Counted from the first letter of the stretch, positions 47,715-55,963 are shown. The stretch is DNA of 64,000 nucleotides from Saccharothrix saharensis (GCF_006716745.1 NZ_VFPP01000001.1:1116001-1180000); one strand, 5' to 3'. Translations and numbers: made by a program. The notes: generated from the sequence alone by a model not told the origin.

Positions 47715-48701
47715 TCAGTGCGAGACCTGCCAGTGGCTGTTCGCCGTCTGCAGCGTGAACGACAGCCCGTAGCAGCCGAAGTCGGTGCTGGACACGCTGC
47801 CCGGCGGTGTCACCGACGAGTTGGCCGTGGTCAGCGACGTCCAGGTGCCGTTGACCTTGACCTGGAGGTTGGCGGCGTGGAACTGCGTGCCGTAGGTCTC
47901 GGTGCAGTAGTAGCCCTCGCCGGTGGCCGGGTTGTACTCCGTGTAGACCTCGAACATGCTCCAGCCGCCGTGCGGGTCGACCAGCTTGCTGGTGTCGGCG
48001 CTGGTGAACAGCGCGTCCCAGGTCGAGGTCGTGTAGTTGTAGAGGTAGGCGGTCCACGAGTTGGTCACCGCGTTGGTCTGCACGTCCAGCACGGTGTACG
48101 CGGGCAGGCCTTGGAACGACGTGGTGTAGGTGCTCAGGAACGTGGCGTCGATCCACGCCACCGCGGCGAAGCCGGGCGAGGCCGCGCACCAGTCCCACGC
48201 GCCGACGCCGTTGCCGCCCTGCCAGTAGAACGTGGTGACCTCGATGCAGGTCTTGCCGCTGGGGACGAGCGTCGGCGCGTACACCACGTCGGGGTTGCCC
48301 GGTGGGATGCTGATGCCGGGGTTGACCGTGTGCGTGGCCTGCGCGCCGTCGGAGACGACGGTCGGGAACGCGCCCCACACGGTGTGCAGGGACCCGCTCC
48401 ACGGCGGCAGGGGCACGGTCGCCGCCTGCTGCCGCTCGTGGCTCGCCGCGAAGTCCTCGCCCCGCTTGAGGACCTGCTCGCTGAGCCGCTCGCCCGCCGC
48501 GGCCCTGGCCGCGTCACCGCGCAGCGCCGGCACCGCTCTGCCGCTGATCGGCGAGTCGGGCGTCGGCTGGGCGACCGGTGTCCCCGGGTCCGCCGCGGCG
48601 GCCGACACGGGCGCGGCGGGCGCCAGCAGCGCACCGGCGGCAACCAGCGCGACCGCCGCGCGGCGCAGCCGCGGACGGTGTGACAGACGTGAAGACGGCA
48701 C
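47715..48701 (-). CDS. Secreted protein of unknown function
   Basis: A predicted 328-residue secreted protein from the GTG at 48701 (VPSSRLSHRPRLRRAAVALV), with signal peptide about 1-37. The mature part has a helical stretch to about residue 85, then a beta-rich domain, Trp- and Tyr-rich, with IEVTTFYWQGGNGVGAWDWC, VTNSWTAYLYNYTTSTWDAL and two or more Cys pairs (CIEV/WCAA, YCTE/FGCYG). It looks like a carbohydrate- or surface-binding sandwich, but I do not recognise the family. The frame is open to 48767. Confidence 0.7.
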   Translation of the reverse strand: MPSSRLSHRPRLRRAAVALVAAGALLAPAAPVSAAAADPGTPVAQPTPDSPISGRAVPALRGDAARAAAGERLSEQVLKRGEDFAASHERQQAATVPLPPWSGSLHTVWGAFPTVVSDGAQATHTVNPGISIPPGNPDVVYAPTLVPSGKTCIEVTTFYWQGGNGVGAWDWCAASPGFAAVAWIDATFLSTYTTSFQGLPAYTVLDVQTNAVTNSWTAYLYNYTTSTWDALFTSADTSKLVDPHGGWSMFEVYTEYNPATGEGYYCTETYGTQFHAANLQVKVNGTWTSLTTANSSVTPPGSVSSTDFGCYGLSFTLQTANSHWQVSH

Positions 48702-48939
48702 TGCCGGATCCTTTCGACGAAGAGGACGGGCGCACCGCGGCAGAAGGACGCGAACGACACATGCCATGTCCCCCCAGGACGTTGCGCTCTTTCGCAGCCT
48801 GCCCCTCCCCCGCGGTCGCGGCTATAGGGCGACCGGCCGACACGGCTGCGTCCAACGCCATAAGGCGATCATGGCGCGTGCGGGTGCCCGAACCCACTCG
48901 CTAGGCTGGCCCGATCCGACCACGCGACAAGGGGACCCC

Positions 48940-49740
48940 ATGACCGACCTGTCGGCCTCGATCGAATCGGCGGAGCAGCTCGCCCACGTCTGGCGCGGCA
49001 TGGTCCTCGATCGCGATCCGGACGCCGACGTGCGGGACCTCCCCGGCATCGCCGTCCGCTGGGCCGACTGCCGGTTCGCGTTCTGGAACTGCGTCACGTT
49101 GACCGACGTCGGCGCGGACGCGGAGCTGGTCGAGCAGCGCCTCCACGAGGTCGCGGACCTCATGCGCGCCAAGCGGCGACCCGGGTTCCTGTGGCTGTTC
49201 GAGGACCTGCTGACCGACGACGCGCGCGCCGCCCTCGGCGCGGCCGCCGACCGCGCCGGGCTCCGGCACGCCTTTCCCGGCACGGGCATGGCGGGCGACC
49301 TGCTGCCGCTGGCCGACCCGACCCACCCCGACCTGACGTTCGTCCGCGTGACGACCGACGACCAGCTGCTGGCCTACGCCGACCTGAACTCGCGCGCCTA
49401 CGGCTTCCCGCTGGAGGACGGCCGTGACGGCCTCGCGGGTTCCACCCTGTGGAAGCGGGACGTGCACGCGTACCTGGGCTTGCGCGACGGCGTGCCGGTG
49501 ACGTGCGCGGGCGCGGTCGAGGCGGACGGCCGCCTGTTCGTCGCGCTCGTCGCCACCGACCCGGACTGCCACCGGCTGGGCTACGGCGAGGCCGTGACGC
49601 GGAAGGTCCTGTTCGAGGGCGGCCGGGCCACCGGCCTGACCAGGGCCACCCTGCACGCCACCCCGGCCGGCGCGCCCGTGTACCGGCGGATCGGCTTCGA
49701 GCCCAACTCGACCGTGCACTTCTACGGCCTCGCGGGCTGA
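48940..49740 (+). CDS. GNAT-family N-acetyltransferase
   Basis: A 266-residue protein. The C-terminal GNAT domain (about 130-266) has VTCAGAVEADGRLFVALVATDPDCHRLGYGEAVTRKVLFEG as strands 4-5 with a modified acetyl-CoA loop and GAPVYRRIGFEPNSTVHFYG as the late part. The N-terminal half (RWADCRFAFWNCVTLTD) is a GNAT-like extension seen in two-domain family members. Substrate unknown. ATG preceded by AAGGGGA. Confidence 0.85.
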   Translation: MTDLSASIESAEQLAHVWRGMVLDRDPDADVRDLPGIAVRWADCRFAFWNCVTLTDVGADAELVEQRLHEVADLMRAKRRPGFLWLFEDLLTDDARAALGAAADRAGLRHAFPGTGMAGDLLPLADPTHPDLTFVRVTTDDQLLAYADLNSRAYGFPLEDGRDGLAGSTLWKRDVHAYLGLRDGVPVTCAGAVEADGRLFVALVATDPDCHRLGYGEAVTRKVLFEGGRATGLTRATLHATPAGAPVYRRIGFEPNSTVHFYGLAG

Positions 49741-49747
49741 ACCGGGG

Positions 49748-50104
49748 TCAGCCCGCCCGACGGTCGGCACCGATGATCGTGTCGAGGTTGGCGCGGGTCG
49801 TCTCGAGCTCGTCGATGGCCTCGCCGATCCGGTCGCGGTGCTTGACGAGCTCGGCGACCAGTTCCGGGCAGGTCGGGGCGGGCAGGTCGTCGTCGGTCAG
49901 GCACGGGAGGGCCTGGGCGATCTGCGCGATGCCCAGCCCGGCGGCCAGCAGGACCCGGATGCGGCGCACCTGCGGCACGTCCGCGTCGCGGTAGACGCGG
50001 TAGCCGCTGGGGCGGCGTTCGGGGTGCAGCAACCCCTGTTCCTCGTAGTAGCGCAACGCGCGTTCGCTGACGCCGGTCCGCCGTGACAGCTCCCCGATCC
50101 GCAT
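49748..50104 (-). CDS. MerR-family transcriptional regulator
   Basis: A 118-residue MerR protein: winged HTH MRIGELSRRTGVSERALRYYEEQGLL, R-x-Y-R-x-Y wing (RRPSGYRVYRDADV), then a dimerising coiled coil (VAELVKHRDRIGEAIDELETT). There is no metal-binding Cys cluster at the end; a single Cys pair, LPCLTDD and APTCPELV, is within the middle. It is divergent from the reductase gene at 50157 and probably activates it through the 19-20 bp spaced promoter between them. Confidence 0.92.
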   Translation of the reverse strand: MRIGELSRRTGVSERALRYYEEQGLLHPERRPSGYRVYRDADVPQVRRIRVLLAAGLGIAQIAQALPCLTDDDLPAPTCPELVAELVKHRDRIGEAIDELETTRANLDTIIGADRRAG

Positions 50105-50117
50105 CCCGCCCCCGGAC

Positions 50118-50149
50118 TTGACTCTGACGTCAACGTGAGGGTTTAGCTT
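50118..50149 (+). promoter_or_regulatory. MerR-type promoter of reductase gene
   Basis: A TTGACT -35 (50118-50123) is separated by 19-20 bp from TTAGCT/TAGCTT, with TGACGTCA as a perfect palindrome in the over-long spacer. This is the hallmark of MerR-activated promoters. The ATG at 50157 is only about 8 bp from the -10, so the mRNA may be leaderless. Confidence 0.7.
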
Positions 50150-50156
50150 AGCCGGC

Positions 50157-50987
50157 ATGACACCCGTGACCGTCCTCGGACTCGGCCCGATGGGTCGGGC
50201 GCTGGCGACCGCGTTCGCTACCGCCGGCCATCCCACCACCGTGTGGAACCGCACGCCGGGCAAGGCGATCGGCCTTGACGCCGCTGTCGCCGCGTCGGCC
50301 GCCGAAGCGATGTCCGCCAGTCCTGTCGTCGTCGTGTGCGTGCTGAACTACGAGGCCGTGCGATCCATCCTCGATGCCGAGGCGTTGGTGGGCCGGACGG
50401 TGGTCAACCTGACCGGGGGGTCACCGGCCCAGGCACGGGAGACGGCGGTGTGGGCGGGAGCGCACGGCATCGACTACCTCGACGGGGTGATCCTGAACGG
50501 CGTCGTCGGTGGGCCGGAGGCGGCGTTGCTCTACAGCGGGCCTCACGAGGTCTACCGGGCCCACCGCGCCACGCTGGCCGCTCTCGGCGGGAACGGCACG
50601 TACGTCGGGACGGACCCGGGGCGGTCGGCCGGGTTCAACGTGTCCCTGCTGGACCTGTTCTGGACGTCGATGTTCGGCGTGGTGCACGCCTTCCGGCTGG
50701 CCGCCGCGCAGGACATCGGCGCGGCGGACCTGCGTGAGCACGCGAAGGTGATGGCAGGCCTGGTCCCGGAGCTGGTCGACGTGGTCGCCGAGCACGTCGA
50801 AGCCGGGCACTTCCCCGGTGACGCCTCCACGATCGAGTCGGCGGCGTCCATCCTGGACGACGTGATCGACACCGTCCGGGCGGACGGCCTGGACGACGGC
50901 GTGCTCAGCGCCGGGCGTGCCGCGGTGCGACGGGCGGTCGAGGCCGGGTACGGCTCGGACGGGTTCTCCCGCCTGGCCGTGCTCTAG
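50157..50987 (+). CDS. NAD(P)-dependent reductase of the 6PGDH/imine reductase type
   Basis: A 276-residue enzyme with an N-terminal Rossmann fold (VTVLGLGPMGRALATAFATAGHPTTVWNRTPGKA, NADP-type Arg after the second strand) and an all-helical C-terminal dimer domain. GGSPAQARE replaces the usual GTTP/GGxxP loop, and LDLFWTSMFGVVHAFRLAAAQDIG is typical of imine reductase-like proteins. It is controlled by the divergent MerR gene. The IS5 element is inserted exactly at its TAG stop (CTAG target), leaving the protein intact. Confidence 0.88.
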   Translation: MTPVTVLGLGPMGRALATAFATAGHPTTVWNRTPGKAIGLDAAVAASAAEAMSASPVVVVCVLNYEAVRSILDAEALVGRTVVNLTGGSPAQARETAVWAGAHGIDYLDGVILNGVVGGPEAALLYSGPHEVYRAHRATLAALGGNGTYVGTDPGRSAGFNVSLLDLFWTSMFGVVHAFRLAAAQDIGAADLREHAKVMAGLVPELVDVVAEHVEAGHFPGDASTIESAASILDDVIDTVRADGLDDGVLSAGRAAVRRAVEAGYGSDGFSRLAVL

Positions 50988-51095
50988 CGCGTGTTTCAAA
51001 GGTGAGGTGAGCGGCGGCGTGTCGGTGGCCGGAACGTGGCGAGGTCTCCGGTAAGTGGTTTAGCGACCAAGCAAAACCGCAGTACCGGAGACCTC

Positions 51096-51934
51096 GTGGC
51101 CAGCGTAGTGGCAGTGGGGCGGGCCGACCTGACCGATGCGCAGTGGGCGGTGCTGGAACCCTTGCTGCCTGTCGGTGCCAAGCCGGGCCGTCCGCCGAAG
51201 TGGAGCAGGCGGCAGTTGATCGACGGCATCCGGTGGCGGGTGCGGGTCGGTGCCCCGTGGCGCGACATCCCGCCCGACTACGGCCCCTGGCAGACCGTCT
51301 ACGGGTTGTTCCGCCGCTGGCAGCGGGCCGGGGTCTGGCGGCAGGTCGTGGCCGCGTTGCAGGCCCGCGCCGATGCCGCGGGGTCGATCGTGTGGGACGT
51401 GAGCGTGGATTCCACGATCATGCGGGCGCACCAGCATGCCGCGGGTGCGCGTAAAAGGGGGATCTGCAGGTCGAACCGCCCGACACCCCGGCCGGAGGGG
51501 TCGAGCCCGATGATCACGGGTTGGGTCGGTCGCGGGGCGGGTGGACCAGCAAGCTGCACCTGGCCTGCGAGCAGGGCCGGCGGCCGTTGTCCCTGCTGGT
51601 CACCGCCGGGCAATGGGGTGACAGCCCGCAGTTCGTCCCGGTGATCGAGCGGATCTCGGTGCCGCGCGTCGGACCCGGCCGGGCACGAACCCGACCGGAC
51701 CGGATCCTGGCCGACAAGGCCTACAGCTCCAAGGCCAACCGCGCCTACCCGCGACACCGAGGGATCAAGGCCACCATCGACCAACCCCGCGACCAGGCCG
51801 CCCACCGCAAGGCCAAAGGCTCCGCCGGTGGACGGCCACCCACGATCGACCGGGAGATCTACAAACAGCGCCACGCCGTCGAGTGCGGCATCAACCTGCT
51901 CAAGCAGCACCGGGCGGTCGCCACCCGCTACGAC
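51096..51934 (+). pseudogene. IS5-family DDE transposase, split by IS110 insertion (5' part)
   Basis: The GTG at 51096 starts VASVVAVGRADLTDAQWAVL, the usual N-terminal domain of IS427-like transposases (PPKWSRRQLIDGIRWRVRVGAPWRDIP). The first frame carries WDVSVDSTIMRAHQHAAGAR, with the first catalytic Asp, and then stops making sense. At CGT AAA AGG GGG (51450-51461) a -1 shift joins the second frame ([10 protein letters not shown]..., [20 protein letters not shown], the second Asp in [20 protein letters not shown], and the final Glu in [20 protein letters not shown]). The A4G5 run is a plausible programmed frameshift site, common in this group. The reading ends at RYD where IS110 begins. 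Confidence 0.88.
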
Positions 51935-51959
51935 TGTGAGGATCATGTTGTGCCGCTCC

Positions 51960-52120
51960 GGGTCGGTGGTCTGACCCGCGCTACGACTGACCAAGTGTCC
52001 TTAGTTTGATCTGTCGGCCATGGGCCTGGAGCGGTGCCTGCTGTCGCCGGACCGGCGGAGCGTGTCCCGATAGGGGCCTTGCCGCTAACAAGGCGCCATC
52101 ACAGTCCTGACCGCTCCCGA
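51960..52120 (+). ncRNA. Predicted IS110 bridge RNA
   Basis: Two stem-bounded loops lie upstream of the recombinase gene. Loop 1 (target type): stem 51967-51975/52013-52020; guides CGCTACGACTG (51979-51989), identical to the left insertion flank at 51926-51936, and AGTTTGAT (52003-52010), the reverse complement of the right junction at 53279-53286. Loop 2 (donor type): stem GGAGCG/CGCTCC (52057-52062/52112-52117), apical hairpin GCCTTG/CAAGGC, guides ATAGGGGC (52070-52077), identical to the element's right end at 53271-53278, and TCACAGTC (52099-52106), the reverse complement of the left junction at 51932-51939. This is the order and strand pattern described for IS621-type bridge RNAs. Exact ends of the RNA are not defined by sequence alone. 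Confidence 0.8.
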
Positions 52121-52173
52121 CCGGCCCGGCGACGGCCGATCCGTCCCGAGAGCCGACCAGGAGACAAACGACC

Positions 52174-53265
52174 GTGCCCAGTGTCCCCGACAAGCCCGAA
52201 CGCGACCAGGCCGACCGGCCGGAGATCGTTCTCGGTGTCGACACGCACAAGGACTTCCACGTCGCCGCCGTGATCAGCACTCTCGGCGTGCTGCTGGGCA
52301 GTGAGACGTTCCCGACGACCGTGTCGGGCTATCGGCGGGTGCTGTCCTGGGCCTCGTCCTTCGGCAGGGTGCGCCACGCCGGTGTCGAATGCACCGGCTC
52401 CTACGGAGCAGCCCTGGCACGTCATCTCACCGCAGCGGGCATCGCGGTGGTGGAAGTCAACCAGCCCGACAAGGTCCAGCGTCGCCGGGGCAAGACCGAC
52501 GCCGGGGACGCCGAGGCAGCGGCCAGGGCGGTGCTGTCCGGCCGCGCTGCCGCGAAAGCGAAAACCGGTGCCGGCCCGGTCGAGATGATTCGCATGTTCA
52601 AGCTGGCGAAGGCATCGGCGATCAAGTCGCGCACCCAGGCGATCAACCAGCTCAAGGCCGTACTCGTCTCCGCCGACCCGGAGTTGAGGGACTCGTTGTC
52701 CGGGCTGGGCAACCCCAAACTCGTCCGCCGCTGCGCCGAACTCGATGCCGACACCCCGACCGATCCCCGCTCGGCCGCGACATACACGCTTCGGCTGCTC
52801 GCCCGCCGTATCCGCGATCTGACCTGCGAAATCGACGACCTCAACAACCGGATCGAGACGGTTCTCCAGACACACGTCCCCGAGCTGCTACGACGACCGG
52901 GCATCGGCCCGGACACCGCAGCCGCGCTCGTCATCACCGCGGGAGACAACCCCGACCGGATGCGCAGCGAGGCCTCGTTCGCCGCGCTGTGCGGCGTCAG
53001 CCCGATCGAGGCGTCCTCCGGGAAGACCCGACGTCGACGGCTCAACCGCGGTGGCGACCGCCAAGCCAATGCCGCTCTCTACCGCATCGCCCTGTCCCGC
53101 CTGCGCTGGGACCCGCGCACACAGGACTACCTCGCCCGCCGCCTGGCCCAGGGCAGAACCCGCCGCGAAGCCATCCGCTGCCTCAAGCGCTACATCGCCC
53201 GCGAGGTCTACTCGCTGATCAACAGTCCTGACGACACATCCACGCCACTATCCGAAGCCGCTTGA
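52174..53265 (+). CDS. IS110-family recombinase (transposase)
   Basis: A 363-residue recombinase. The N-terminal RuvC-like DEDD domain has VLGVDTHKDFHVAAV (Asp), VECTGSYGAALARHL (Glu) and GKTDAGDAEAAARA (Asp pair). A coiled-coil middle follows, then the C-terminal Tnp domain with RRPGIGPDTAAALVITAGD and FAALCGVSPIEASSGKTRRRRLNRGGDRQAN, whose ASSGKT Ser is the expected nucleophile. Full length, no frameshift, so likely active. GTG start with AGGAGA upstream. It should act with the bridge RNA encoded just before it. Confidence 0.95.
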   Translation: MPSVPDKPERDQADRPEIVLGVDTHKDFHVAAVISTLGVLLGSETFPTTVSGYRRVLSWASSFGRVRHAGVECTGSYGAALARHLTAAGIAVVEVNQPDKVQRRRGKTDAGDAEAAARAVLSGRAAAKAKTGAGPVEMIRMFKLAKASAIKSRTQAINQLKAVLVSADPELRDSLSGLGNPKLVRRCAELDADTPTDPRSAATYTLRLLARRIRDLTCEIDDLNNRIETVLQTHVPELLRRPGIGPDTAAALVITAGDNPDRMRSEASFAALCGVSPIEASSGKTRRRRLNRGGDRQANAALYRIALSRLRWDPRTQDYLARRLAQGRTRREAIRCLKRYIAREVYSLINSPDDTSTPLSEAA

Positions 53266-53281
53266 CATCCATAGGGGCATC

Positions 53282-53350
53282 AAACTCGCCGTCCGCTACC
53301 AGGCCACCATCGACATTGCCGCCATCAACATCTGGCTACGCCACATCTGA
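53282..53350 (+). pseudogene. IS5-family transposase, 3' remnant after IS110
   Basis: The 22 codons KLAVRYQATIDIAAINIWLR-HI plus TGA are the typical end of IS427-like transposases and continue directly from RYD at 51934. The stop is also the start of the right inverted repeat. Confidence 0.88.
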
Positions 53351-53359
53351 AACACGCCC

Positions 53360-53601
53360 TAGGCCGGTGCGGGGACGCCGCGCTCCAGGGGGACGCTCGC
53401 CGGTGACGTGCGGTCGGCGTTCGCGTCCGTACCGGGGACGATCACCGCACCGGCCACACGCGACGCCGACCGCGGTCAGCAGTGCCCCGAGCACGACGTA
53501 CCCGGCCCGGCCGAGGTCGAAGCGGGCCGGCACGGCGACCGTGGCGCGGTCAGGGCGTGCATCCGCGCCGCGCGCTCAGCGAACTCGATCGCGACGTCCA
53601 C
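53360..53601 (-). pseudogene. Decayed small membrane protein gene
   Basis: Three pieces in different frames look coding on the minus strand: VDVAIEFAERAARMHALTAP, then VAVPARFDLGRAGYVVLGAL with LTAVGVA (membrane helix), then AGAVIVPGTDANADRTSPAS to PLERGVPAPA with its TAG inside the CTAG target of the IS5 element. Two shifts are required. Its N terminus overlaps the hairpin at 53596, so the start is doubtful. Family unknown. Confidence 0.4.
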
Positions 53602-53627
53602 CCGGCGGTGGTTCCTGCCGGGTGGAC
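53596..53627 (-). terminator. Hairpin terminator after secreted beta-rich protein gene
   Basis: A perfect 11-bp stem, GTCCACCCGGC with GCCGGGTGGAC, around a 10-nt loop, 16 bp beyond the stop at 53643. Confidence 0.8.
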
Positions 53628-53642
53628 GTCGGGCGAGCGGGA

Positions 53643-55919
53643 CTACCGCGGTGCGGCCAGCAGGGTCGGTTCGCCGAACGCCGCCGCACCGGGCACGCCG
53701 CGCCGGTCGTAGACCACCACGGTGCCGTTGGGCGCGCGGTAGGTGATCGTCCACAGAGGAGTGCTGCCGTTGTTCACCGTCGTGGTGGCCGGGTCGGTGG
53801 CGGACGGCAGGTCCGGGGTGTTCACCGGCGACCAGTCGCCGAACACGCCGGAACCCGAGGTCGTCTCGAAGCTGGCGTGCAGGATGCCGTCCGCCGCGCG
53901 GGCGACGACGGCGGTGCGGCCCAGCTGCGGGTCCAGGATGGCCGACGGCGCGCCGGCCGCGACGAGCGTCCCCACGCCGTCCCACGCGGCGGGGAACACC
54001 CCGGCCGCGTCCTGGACCTTGGTGGTGATGGCGCCGTCGGCGGCGGTGGCGAACACGCGCAGCCGGTAACCGGGGTAGACGACGACCGACGGCGTGCCCT
54101 GGCCCGTGCCGCCCAGCCCGGTCCACGCGGACGTGGTGCCGTCGGTGCGGAACAGCAGGGTGCCCACGGTGCCGTCGCTCACCCGGCCGAACACCTGGAT
54201 GCCGTCGCGGACCTGCACGGCGACGGGCGTGCCGGTCAGGTCCACGTCGCCGAGGTTGCGCCACACGCCGGCGGTGTGCGCCCACAGCTTGCCGTCGACG
54301 TCGGCGGCGAACAGGGCGGTCGAGCCGTTGGCGAGCGTCACGGCGGCGGGCGCGGCGGCCAGGGAACCGCCCAGGTCCGACCAGCCGGTCCAGGTGGCGG
54401 CCCGGGGCGCGGTCTGGCTGCTGGACCACACGTCGCCGCCGTCGGAGTACTGGGCGAACACCGCCAGCGAACCGTCGGGCTTGGCGTTGAGCGCCGGCCG
54501 GCCGGTGAACGCCTCGTTGCCCGAGATCACGGTGTACTGGACGGTGCCGAAGTTGTCCAGGTTCTCCTGGTGGCCGATGACCACGCGGCCGATGTTGTCG
54601 ACGTAGGCGTACTCGAGCGCGCCGACGAGCTGCCCGCCGGTGGCCGGCGCCTGCACGACCGTGACCGGGGTGTCGGGCACGACGGGCACGACGGGTTGCG
54701 GCTCGGCGAACCAGCCTTCCAGGTCGATGTAGACGGTGATGGCGCTGGAGCTGAGGTTGCGGACGCGGACCTTGCCGTCCGTTCCCGGTTTGATGACGGT
54801 GGACGACCGGTGCGTGGAGTTCGCCGCGAACTGGGTCTGCGTCGCGGCCGGTTCGGCGGTGCCGGTCGACCAGGCGCGCAGGGCACCGGCGACGCTGCCA
54901 CCGCCCGCCTGCATGCTCAGCGCCGCGCCCGCGATCCCCCGCGTGGGCAGGCCGTTCGTACCACCGACGGCGACGTCGATCGACGAGCTCGCCGCGATCT
55001 GCCCCGCGTACAGCCGACCGGTGACCGGCCGCAGGCCCGCGCCCGCGGTGGACGTCTTGGTCGCGTACCCCATCAGGTCGACCACGAAGTGCGCCGCGCC
55101 CGAGCCCTTGTTGGTGACGATCACCTTGCCGTCCGCGCCGAGGGTGATGGCGGTGCCGGCGGCGTTGTTGATGCCGTTCTCGTAGTCCATCAGCGGCTGC
55201 ACGCCGGTCGTGCCGGACGCGGTGGCCTGGAAGTAACCGCGCGCGGCCGGCGGTGACAGCGTGATCTGCGCGAACACGGACGCCGCGCCCACCGGCACAC
55301 CCGCCGTGGCCAGGCTGATCGTGCGGCTGGCGCCGGCCGGGATCGCGCCCGCCGTGATGCCCAGGCCCGTGTTGGTGTTGATCACCCGGCTGGGCGTGAC
55401 CGGGACGAACCCGCCGTTGGTCGTGCCGGTGCTGGTGGTGAAGTAGCCGTGCACCTCCACCACCACGTGCACGGTGCCGGCGGAGTTGAACACGGCGACC
55501 CGGCCGTTGGCCCCGGGCCGCACGATCGCGCCGTTGGACAACGTCTGCGTGGCCATCACGTTCACCATCGACACGCTGGGCTGCGTTGCGCCGTCCGGCC
55601 ACACGGTCAGGTAGGTGTCGGCGGTCGGCGTCACCGCCACGACCCGCAGGTACAGGGCGCTGACCCCGGACGTGGGGATGCCGCCGACACCCAGGACCGG
55701 GAACGTGGTGACGCTCTTCGCGCCACGCGAACCGGTGACACCACCGGCACCCGAACGCGTGTCGAGCACCGACCTCGCGACCGTGAACGGCACGTAGTCA
55801 CCGCCCCGGCTCGCCGCGTCGGCGTGCGCCGCCGGTCTTCCCGGCACAACGGCCAGCGCCAGCGCCACGAGCGCGGTGACGAGCACCGCGACCCCTCGCC
55901 GCGACTCTACTGTGGACAT
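53643..55919 (-). CDS. Large secreted beta-rich protein
   Basis: A 758-residue secreted protein with signal peptide about 1-34 (VAVLVTALVALALAVVPGRPA). Three related domains of about 125 residues follow: VPFTVARSVLDTRSG...VHGYF, FVPVTPSRVINTNTG...VDLMGY and LRPVTGRLYAGQ...IDLEGWF. Each ends in a similar V-D/E-x-x-G-Y/W motif and resembles the 'RLLDTR' domain common in actinobacterial secreted proteins. From about 430 to the end, repeats such as WTGWSDLGGSLAAAPAAV and WAHTAGVWRNLGDVDLTG suggest a PLL/tectonin-like beta-propeller. Probable cell-surface or matrix-binding role; no catalytic site seen. It lies 44 bp downstream of the RHS gene in the same direction and may be co-transcribed. Confidence 0.75.
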   Translation of the reverse strand: MSTVESRRGVAVLVTALVALALAVVPGRPAAHADAASRGGDYVPFTVARSVLDTRSGAGGVTGSRGAKSVTTFPVLGVGGIPTSGVSALYLRVVAVTPTADTYLTVWPDGATQPSVSMVNVMATQTLSNGAIVRPGANGRVAVFNSAGTVHVVVEVHGYFTTSTGTTNGGFVPVTPSRVINTNTGLGITAGAIPAGASRTISLATAGVPVGAASVFAQITLSPPAARGYFQATASGTTGVQPLMDYENGINNAAGTAITLGADGKVIVTNKGSGAAHFVVDLMGYATKTSTAGAGLRPVTGRLYAGQIAASSSIDVAVGGTNGLPTRGIAGAALSMQAGGGSVAGALRAWSTGTAEPAATQTQFAANSTHRSSTVIKPGTDGKVRVRNLSSSAITVYIDLEGWFAEPQPVVPVVPDTPVTVVQAPATGGQLVGALEYAYVDNIGRVVIGHQENLDNFGTVQYTVISGNEAFTGRPALNAKPDGSLAVFAQYSDGGDVWSSSQTAPRAATWTGWSDLGGSLAAAPAAVTLANGSTALFAADVDGKLWAHTAGVWRNLGDVDLTGTPVAVQVRDGIQVFGRVSDGTVGTLLFRTDGTTSAWTGLGGTGQGTPSVVVYPGYRLRVFATAADGAITTKVQDAAGVFPAAWDGVGTLVAAGAPSAILDPQLGRTAVVARAADGILHASFETTSGSGVFGDWSPVNTPDLPSATDPATTTVNNGSTPLWTITYRAPNGTVVVYDRRGVPGAAAFGEPTLLAAPR

Positions 55920-55963
55920 TGCTCTCCCTCTTCTCCCAGCGCCGCCGCTTCCGGGCGTCACCA

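Larger units (their letters stand above)
51935..53281 (+). mobile_element. IS110-family insertion sequence
   Basis: About 1,347 bp inserted between RYD and KLAVRYQAT of the IS5 transposase. There are no inverted repeats and no clear target duplication beyond a shared C, as expected for IS110. It carries a 239-bp non-coding left end with a bridge-RNA-like structure, then the DEDD/Ser recombinase gene. The right end is only 16 bp after the gene stop. Confidence 0.88.
50984..53362 (+). mobile_element. IS5-family element, interrupted by an IS110 element
   Basis: Terminal inverted repeats CGCGTGTTTCA (50988-50998) and TGAAACACGCC (53348-53358) match at 10 of 11 positions and are flanked by CTAG on both sides (50984-50987, 53359-53362), the target typical of the IS427-like group of IS5. 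Without the nested IS110 the element would be about 1.0 kb. Its transposase is split, so it should be immobile by itself. Confidence 0.88.
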
